Positions 61,301-64,000 of a stretch of DNA of 64,000 bases are shown piece by piece. A program made the position numbers and the translations under genes. The stretch comes from Phoronis australis (Eukaryota > Phoronida > Phoronidae). The notes beneath the pieces were generated by a model. The model was given only the letters and a program-made list of their open reading frames with translations. It had not been told where the DNA came from and made no database searches. The stretch lies in contig NMRA01000052.1 in NCBI GenBank assembly GCA_002633005.1, positions 345,968 through 409,967 of the forward strand. The letters run 5' to 3'. How positions within the stretch are numbered: the stretch's first letter is position 1; each line of letters begins with the position of its first letter.

Positions 61301-63128
61301 GACCATAAGTTGACCTAACAATCCATCGGTCTATATTTGGATTTCATATAAGAAATTGCAGAAACTCGGAAAGGGGTACAAATTACGTAAGCATATATTT
61401 TATAAGATTTGTCTCCAACAGTGAGCTTAATTAGAATCAGTTACCAAGGTAAAAATATCAAGTATATTGATCTCTAGGAGTTTTCGCTCTAGGCTTCATA
61501 TCCAACGATTTTGAACATGACATGCAGTGATCTTGCTATCATTTAAGATGAGTGTACAGGGTTTGAGTACCAGCGGAACACCATGAGCCACATCAGAGAA
61601 GGGGACAGAGACTATTGCGGCCTTTGTTCTTTTTCTTTTTGGATATTAAGATCACAGTTTGATACAAATGCTAAGATTCTGACTGCAGAAGGCATGATAT
61701 TGAAACATGACCGAAGTTACTCAACATTTAAAATGTTGAAACTACGGAAAAGCATTGCAGAAGTGGAAACAGATGTGACAATCAGTCACAGACTGAGCAT
61801 GGGGTTCATGTTTTGAGCAAAGAGGTCAAATTTGAGAGTGGGGTTCAAACTTTCAGTGTGGTGCCTCACTACGCCCAAAAAGCCTGGACAGAACACTGAC
61901 GTTTTCCAGGGTAAACACAATTCACACACTTGCATTAAAATTATTAGACATTAGACATACATGTAATTATGAATGCTACAAACTTGGAAATATCAGTTCC
62001 CAGGGATTTCAGTGGCCTTCTGATATCGTGACAAGATTTTTCATTGAATACAAAACAAAAATATCTTAAATTGTGTTCCTGTCATTTCTTGTCAAAAAGT
62101 TTTCATTTTTGCCAAATATAATAGAACAAGTGATCCCACACAACAGCACAAGTCTCCGCAACAACTGACACTTGAAATTATTCATTTATTCAGTTATGAA
62201 AAGTTATCTATCTGCATCCTGATTTCTGCTGAGTAGCTTAGCTTTCGCATCCATCTTGGATCCTTCCTCTGGGCACTGAGCAGGAACTTTTGATCATGTA
62301 ACCTTCAAAGGTTGAACTCTGGCGAGGTTCATTGACAAGAATCATGTTGTCCTTGGTCACATGGGATGAGGCACTCAACCTGATCCTGGCCAGAGGTTAA
62401 ACCCTTGGTGGTCACATGATCAAGAGTTCAATCTTAGTGCCCCAAAGAAGGATCCAAGACGGATCTGAAAGCTAAGCTACTCAAGAGAAATCAGGGTGCA
62501 GATAGGTAACAACCGTAACTACTCGTCACAGTACCACAGCCATTTATGACACATTTCTGCACTGCTACGATCGCTACTCATCTTACTACTAAAAATGAAA
62601 TTTAAAAATCAACGCAACTACGTAAAACTTCAACGTTTTTGCTTTAATCGCTAAAGCATTATCACTAAAGGATGGCTGTGTTTTTGTGACACTTTTACGG
62701 AGAAATACAACGCGGCACAAGCTGATCCAACTTCAGAGCCTGTGTTCAGACTGCTAGAAACTCCTACCTCCACCATTGCTGTAACACAGATAGGGGAACC
62801 TCCAGACATTCCCCAACCCCACCGCATAACCGAGACTGGACAACATGTATTCCACACGGCTGCTCCACTCCATTCGTTTATACACCGAGTGCGTTCCATC
62901 ATCGTCGTCATCATCCTCATTATCACGGCCATCCAGGCAAACGTTACGGTCGATGTCGTTTTCGTCTGACAGAGTGGTCGACGTGAACTGGCTTGCTATG
63001 CTACCTCGGAAGGACTTGCCGTCGCTGTCTTGAGCGTAGGTCACGTGACTGGAAGACTGGGCAGGGCTAAGCTGTGGCTGTTGCAGTTGTGCACTTGAGT
63101 CTGTGGCTGGCAGGTCGCTAAAGCTCAC
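40158..63128 (-). CDS. Gene A: SLC6-family Na+/Cl- dependent amino-acid (glycine-transporter-like) symporter, 13-exon model
   Basis: Joining the exons at 62768-63128, 60762-60893, 59024-59167, 57514-57658, 56036-56168, 53268-53402, 51931-52034, 49074-49198, 48620-48858, 47582-47782, 45259-45426, 42346-42516 and 40158-40301 (minus strand) gives one open frame of about 733 residues with every junction in phase. It spans the whole SLC6 fold: the TM1 signature [11 protein letters not shown] (106-116), TM3 GIYYN (178-182), a glycosylated second extracellular loop (213-260), TM6 FFSLG (360-364) with SYNKFH, TM8 GLDSQF (460-465) and TM12 in exon 11. Family members move a small amine or amino acid into the cell with Na+ and Cl-. 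Gly104 stands where monoamine carriers have Asp, which favours an amino-acid substrate. Chloride-site residues (Gln358, Ser362, the Asn of INCLTS in TM7) look present. The start codon is missing: the first exon opens after an acceptor with GTG, so at least one upstream exon is expected. The exact substrate is not proven. Confidence 0.9.
40302..42345. other. Gene A intron 12 (if exon 13 is used)
   Basis: About 2.0 kb, mainly AT-rich with a family E copy. If exon 12 reads through to its own stop at 42331, this becomes 3' UTR/intergenic sequence; a minus-strand AATAAA lies at 42025-42030, about 300 bases past that stop. Confidence 0.45.
40985..41600. repeat. Dispersed repeat family E, copy 3 (gene A intron 12)
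   Basis: Starts CTCTAAAACTTGAAGAAAAC and shares a GAATTTTCTCGATTCTGAAGA block with the 20.7-kb copy. The ORF at 41308-41598 in it has no recognised content. Confidence 0.4.
42346..42516 (-). CDS. Gene A exon 12: proximal cytosolic C-tail
   Basis: Acceptor TTTCACTCCAG| joins exon 11 in phase 0. Residues 630-686 start [20 protein letters not shown]. The RLk.lt.Pa..WGP block directly after TM12 is found in glycine-type and related SLC6 carriers. It ends TTCAAG|GTAGGC. If this donor is skipped, the frame adds VGCR and stops at 42331. If it is used, phase 0 joins the candidate exon at 40158-40301. Both ends are possible. Confidence 0.9.
42517..45258. other. Gene A intron 11
   Basis: 2.7 kb; more than half is the family F repeat array at 42640-44135. 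The remainder is unremarkable. Confidence 0.7.
42640..44135. repeat. Repeat family F, diverged tandem array
   Basis: At least three diverged units of some hundred bases share a block of the type GGCGCAGAATACATCCAACT (near 42665, 43388, 43818), a CACTAGGGGGCACAGTGGTA-like block and CATTTGCCAATTTTCACAAT. The array ends ACACCCTGACAGAGAT, TATGTGGGCGCATAAAAT, as does the copy at 47165-47520. Confidence 0.75.
45259..45426 (-). CDS. Gene A exon 11: TM11 end and TM12
   Basis: TTTCTTCCAG| to AAAGAG|GTTAGT, 168 nt, phase 0-0, residues 574-629: [56 protein letters not shown]. The [14 protein letters not shown]...s...iP motif before TM12 is standard SLC6. Confidence 0.94.
45875..46028. mobile_element. 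hAT-like transposon end fragment
   Basis: Read on the minus strand it starts CAGGGGCTGATCCAGGATTT followed by a G-run. CAGGGGC-GATCCAGGATTTT is a terminal sequence known from hAT-type repeats of many animals (family knowledge). About 150 bp, no transposase. Confidence 0.6.
47165..47520. repeat. Repeat family F, single unit next to exon 10
   Basis: Collinear with array units: GATGGCACAAAATACATGAA, AATCTGCCAAGGAACTC, GGAGGCACAGCAGTAGTCAG, ACACGTGCCAAAGTTCGCAA, and the end ATATGTGGGTGCATAAAAT. Confidence 0.75.
47582..47782 (-). CDS. Gene A exon 10: TM10 and beginning of TM11
   Basis: CACATGCAG| to CTGTTG|GTGAGT, 201 nt, phase 0-0, residues 507-573: [68 protein letters not shown]..YwlqLmD.yaAs and WvYG...F..DIqmM.G are strong family blocks, closest in style to the glycine transporter group. 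Confidence 0.95.
47783..48619. other. Gene A intron 9
   Basis: 0.84 kb, AT-rich; nothing recognised. Confidence 0.7.
48620..48858 (-). CDS. Gene A exon 9: fourth extracellular loop, TM8 and TM9
   Basis: The longest membrane exon, 239 nt, after a short 215-nt intron (acceptor CCACTTTAG, donor ACTCAG|GTGAGT). Residues 427-506 include [58 protein letters not shown] and [19 protein letters not shown] is the loop-4 motif. Asp462-Ser463 in GLDSQF corresponds to the TM8 sodium-site region; glycine transporters often have GLGTQF, so this is the form more usual in other SLC6 members. Confidence 0.95.
49074..49198 (-). CDS. Gene A exon 8: TM7 and start of fourth extracellular loop
   Basis: Bounded by CCTTTCAG|A and GCAAAAG|GTGAGA, 125 nt, phase 2 in, 1 out, residues 385-426: [42 protein letters not shown]. 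The Asn and Ser of INCLTSF are at the conserved Na+/Cl- site positions in TM7, and FAGFvvF.tlGylA is diagnostic. Confidence 0.94.
50430..50492. repeat. Three-copy 22-bp tandem repeat
   Basis: AAATGTCCAAATTTGATCAA occurs three times with period 22 at the border of the nested family D insertion. Confidence 0.9.
50480..50950 (-). repeat. Dispersed repeat family D, reversed copy
   Basis: Minus-strand reading shares ATCTACAGAACTGAAGATT, TAATAGCCCCTCGTGCA, and ATAAAGCATAGCATCTGAAA with the plus-strand copies at 21.7 and 29.6 kb. Confidence 0.55.
51380..51672. mobile_element. Family G foldback element, copy 3 (divergent centre)
   Basis: Outer arms match copy 1 (AAACAGATCAAGTTTGAGTC and CAAACTTGACCTGTTC). 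The right arm is complete (GCTGAAGTCCGTGAGATGCG), but the left inner arm is replaced by about 150 bp of other sequence. Near-identical flanks TTCACACTTTACA (about 51333) and TTCACATTTTACA (about 51670) suggest a target duplication of about 12-13 bp, as at copy 1. Confidence 0.75.
51931..52034 (-). CDS. Gene A exon 7: TM6, substrate-site exon, with GC donor
   Basis: Acceptor TTACAG|GTATGG; residues 351-384: [34 protein letters not shown] plus two bases of Arg385. It holds the unwound TM6 segment that contacts substrate, Na+ and Cl- (Gln358, Ser362, Gly364). Glycine transporters usually have a Trp shortly after SLG/SLS (pattern AWGG); here Phe367 takes that place. The 3' border is AG|GCAAGT, a GC donor: no GT fits the phase, and the next exon completes Arg with A. 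Confidence 0.92.
52035..53267. other. Gene A intron 6
   Basis: 1.2 kb, no recognised element or exon. Confidence 0.7.
53268..53402 (-). CDS. Gene A exon 6: TM5 and third extracellular loop
   Basis: Bounded by ACATTTTAG and GCTAAG|GTATGA, 135 nt, phase 0-0, residues 306-350: [45 protein letters not shown]. It matches the family pattern vvyfTA..PYvvL....GvtLpGa..Gi.fYl.P.w..L.d..V. The usual LPGA is here EGALEG, a divergent form. Confidence 0.93.
53788..53814. repeat. (TG)n microsatellite
   Basis: About 13 TG/CG dinucleotides (TGTGTGTGTGTGTGTGCGTG type). Confidence 0.95.
53930..54427. mobile_element. hAT-like non-autonomous element, about 500 bp
   Basis: Terminal inverted repeats AGGGCTTGGAAT at the left and ATTCCAAGCCCT at the right, flanked by 8-bp TATACAGC / GATACAGC (7 of 8 match), the target length typical of hAT elements. 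The interior is rich in GCGGAAA / TTTCCGCG blocks, imperfectly inverted. No transposase. Confidence 0.75.
56036..56168 (-). CDS. Gene A exon 5: TM4 and start of TM5
   Basis: After CTCTTCTAG the exon runs 133 nt to GGGAAG|GTAAGC (phase 2 in, 0 out), residues 261-305: [58 protein letters not shown] and KGVKTSGK are highly conserved SLC6 motifs. Confidence 0.95.
56169..57513. other. Gene A intron 4
   Basis: 1.3 kb. A 28-bp block with GATTTCTTGAGATAATGGAT is tandemly repeated at about 56186-56240, just upstream of the exon 5 acceptor. Otherwise nothing recognised. Confidence 0.65.
57514..57658 (-). CDS. Gene A exon 4: large glycosylated second extracellular loop
   Basis: Too divergent to show as a family match alone, but splice sites (AAATTTCAG| and TTTCTA|GTAGGT) and phases (1 in, 2 out) join exons 3 and 5 exactly. 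It codes residues 213-260, beginning [18 protein letters not shown] and ending RRSPSEEYF. Four N-glycosylation sequons are visible (Asn222, Asn226, Asn243, Asn247). Cys214 probably pairs with the Cys of exon 3, as known for the family. The SPSEEYF block just before TM4 is typical of glycine-type SLC6 members. Confidence 0.88.
57659..59023. other. Gene A intron 3
   Basis: 1.4 kb. ORFs at 57810-58121 and 58129-58350 (plus) show no recognised content. Confidence 0.65.
59024..59167 (-). CDS. Gene A exon 3: TM3 and start of second extracellular loop
   Basis: Acceptor TTGACAG and donor CCAG|GTAGGC bound a 144-nt, phase 1-1 exon coding residues 165-212: [18 protein letters not shown], then [20 protein letters not shown], then [10 protein letters not shown]. 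Tyr181 corresponds to the TM3 tyrosine that lines the substrate site across SLC6. The Cys of TSCGNPWNT is the first cysteine of the usual loop disulphide. Same size and phase as gene B exon 3. Confidence 0.95.
59168..60761. other. Gene A intron 2
   Basis: 1.6 kb. A minus-strand ORF at 60271-60603 begins basic ([16 protein letters not shown]) and ends in low-complexity hydrophobic sequence; it may be the tail of an old retroelement but is not identifiable. Confidence 0.6.
60762..60893 (-). CDS. Gene A exon 2: TM2 and first intracellular loop
   Basis: The exon follows TTCATTTCAG and ends AAAG|GTAAG. It encodes residues 121-164: [19 protein letters not shown] then [20 protein letters not shown] and PLFK. 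The conserved GIPL, EvalGQF and W-K-PLFKG blocks of SLC6 TM2/IL1 are all there. At 132 nt and phase 1-1 it has exactly the length and phase of gene B exon 2. Confidence 0.95.
61024..61181. mobile_element. 158-bp MITE with TA flanks
   Basis: Ends CCATAAACTCGCAGGTTAAT and ATTAACCCGCGAGTTTACGG are inverted with few mismatches and are flanked by TA on both sides, as for Tc1/mariner-type insertions. Internally GTGGACGATTACCCA and ATGGACGATTACCCA recur as direct copies. Confidence 0.8.
62203..62508. mobile_element. Foldback element, about 306 bp
   Basis: Left arm GTTATCTATCTGCATCCTGA with AGTAGCTTAGCTTTCGCATC is inverted at the right (GAAAGCTAAGCTACTCAAGA, CAGGGTGCAGATAGGTAAC). Arms of about 140 bp with many mismatches; no ORF. 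Confidence 0.75.
62768..63128 (-). CDS. Gene A exon 1 (first recognisable): cytosolic N-tail and TM1
   Basis: This 361-nt exon encodes residues 1-120 of the model. Residues 1-85 form a polar, Ser/Gln-rich tail with a run of six Asp near 72-77, then [19 protein letters not shown] leads into TM1 and [17 protein letters not shown], the family signature. The donor GGAG|GTAGGAG leaves phase 1, which exon 2 completes as Gly. On the left it starts directly after TTTTTTCAG, and the first codon is GTG. The first in-frame ATG is at residue 86, too late to be the start, since it would remove the tail right up to TM1. A coding exon further upstream is therefore inferred; none was identified in 63132-64000. 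Confidence 0.88.
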
Positions 63129-64000
63129 CTGAAAAAAGTAGGTGTGAATATTATTAGAGGCTTTATACTGATCTTACGGGGAAATGGACTGTCTTGTTCA
63201 TCAAATCACAGAAAAATACTACAATACTAAAATTTGTAAATAAAATAAATTTTTAAATAAAATGAAAATAAATGAACAAAAAAATAAAAATAAACTTGTG
63301 AAAAGGAAGATGTAACAAAGGAAATCTCCAGTGAACACCAAAATGTGTATTTCACCTAGTAAACACAAACACTTCAGTTCATTTGCAGATGACACGTTCA
63401 TTCCATATTGGTCAAAGAAGGAAACACACCCTTCTCCGAAGCCTGTCACTAGCGAAGTGCCCAACATATGCAGTCATGCCTGCATGGCCCACGTAAGAAA
63501 GTCTATACAGTGCACTGAGATGCAACAAAGACATTAGCATTAATGAGAAATAGCAATTAAATAAGTACAACAATAAATGAAGTACAGTTACTTTAGTAAC
63601 AAAAAACATGAAAGTTTTAAAAACGCATTTCGACTGTGTTCTAAATCAGAAGTAATAAATCAGAAGTAATAAAAGAAGATAACTGATGATTTCACAAAAC
63701 TGTAGGATTAAATTAAATATGAGATACGAAACACTGGAAATAATAAATAAAACATTATAAAATTAAGAATTTGAATGTACAGGGCTCGATTTGGCAGATT
63801 TTGTTTGGCCACCTCATGAGAACCCCAGGTTGTCACAATGTCGCAACGCCAAATCCGAGAATGGGTTCAAAATACTACCGGAAGCAAACAGGTAGAGGTC
63901 AGAATCATTCAACAAAAAACGAAGCATTTTTTCACTTAGATGTCTTAGTTGTTGCCAACAAGGTTTGGCGACCTCAGTTCCTGCTTGGCGACCTGGTAAT
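63129..64000. other. Sequence upstream of gene A exon 1
   Basis: AT-rich. Should be the intron before exon 1. No start-codon exon recognised. From about 63780 (CAGGGCTCGATTTGGC) to the window end a GC-richer stretch with three TTTGGC/TTGGCGACCT-like phrases looks like the end of a hAT-type or other repeat cut by the edge. Confidence 0.45.

Larger units (their letters stand above)
60894..62767. other. Gene A intron 1
   Basis: 1.9 kb with two short inverted-repeat elements (61024-61181 and 62203-62508). Confidence 0.7.

Noticed and set aside
62742-63033. Plus-strand ORFs opposite gene A exon 1
   Set aside because: Shadows of the minus-strand exon; the Ser run is the complement of the Asp-rich tail.

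Overview
This is a eukaryotic, animal-type genomic window. It is AT-rich, has short intron-split exons with GT/AG borders (one GC/AG), and is full of short non-autonomous repeats. No bacterial-style operon, rRNA gene or convincing free-standing tRNA gene was seen. Repeat types and gene content suit an invertebrate, perhaps a marine deuterostome, but the species cannot be fixed from the sequence alone.

All confidently recognised genes are on the minus strand. They are two neighbouring members of the SLC6 family (Na+/Cl- coupled neurotransmitter and amino-acid symporters). Gene A occupies about 40158-63128: twelve well-supported coding exons plus a probable thirteenth, covering TM1 to TM12 and a cytosolic C-tail. 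Its extreme N-terminus (start codon) is not found. Gene B enters at 9313 and leaves through the left edge. Only its first three recognisable exons (N-tail/TM1, TM2 and TM3 up to the second extracellular loop) are inside. Exons 2 and 3 of the two genes have identical lengths (132 and 144 nt) and phases, so the genes are very likely an old tandem duplication in the same orientation. Both carry glycine, not aspartate, at the TM1 position that marks monoamine carriers, so amino-acid substrates (glycine-like) are expected. Gene A differs from known glycine transporters in TM6.

Layout: 1-601 intron 3 (partial) and exon 3 of gene B; 602-9108 gene B introns 2 and 1 with exon 2 at 6811-6942 and a long tRNA-derived foldback at 7289-7740; 9109-9313 gene B exon 1; 9314-40157 a roughly 31 kb intergenic/5' region made mainly of repeats (a 2.45 kb direct duplication joined at a single N, a 60-bp perfect palindrome, a minisatellite, several dispersed families) with one Cys-rich ORF at 36110-36505; 40158-63128 gene A, whose introns hold nested elements, a hAT-like element and MITEs; 63129-64000 upstream sequence ending in a probable truncated repeat.

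The most interesting points are the paired SLC6 genes with a divergent TM6, the alternative C-terminal ends of gene A, the GC-AG intron proven by reading phase, the 236-bp foldback family with about 12-bp flanking direct repeats, and the 2.45 kb duplication, which may be an assembly artefact.
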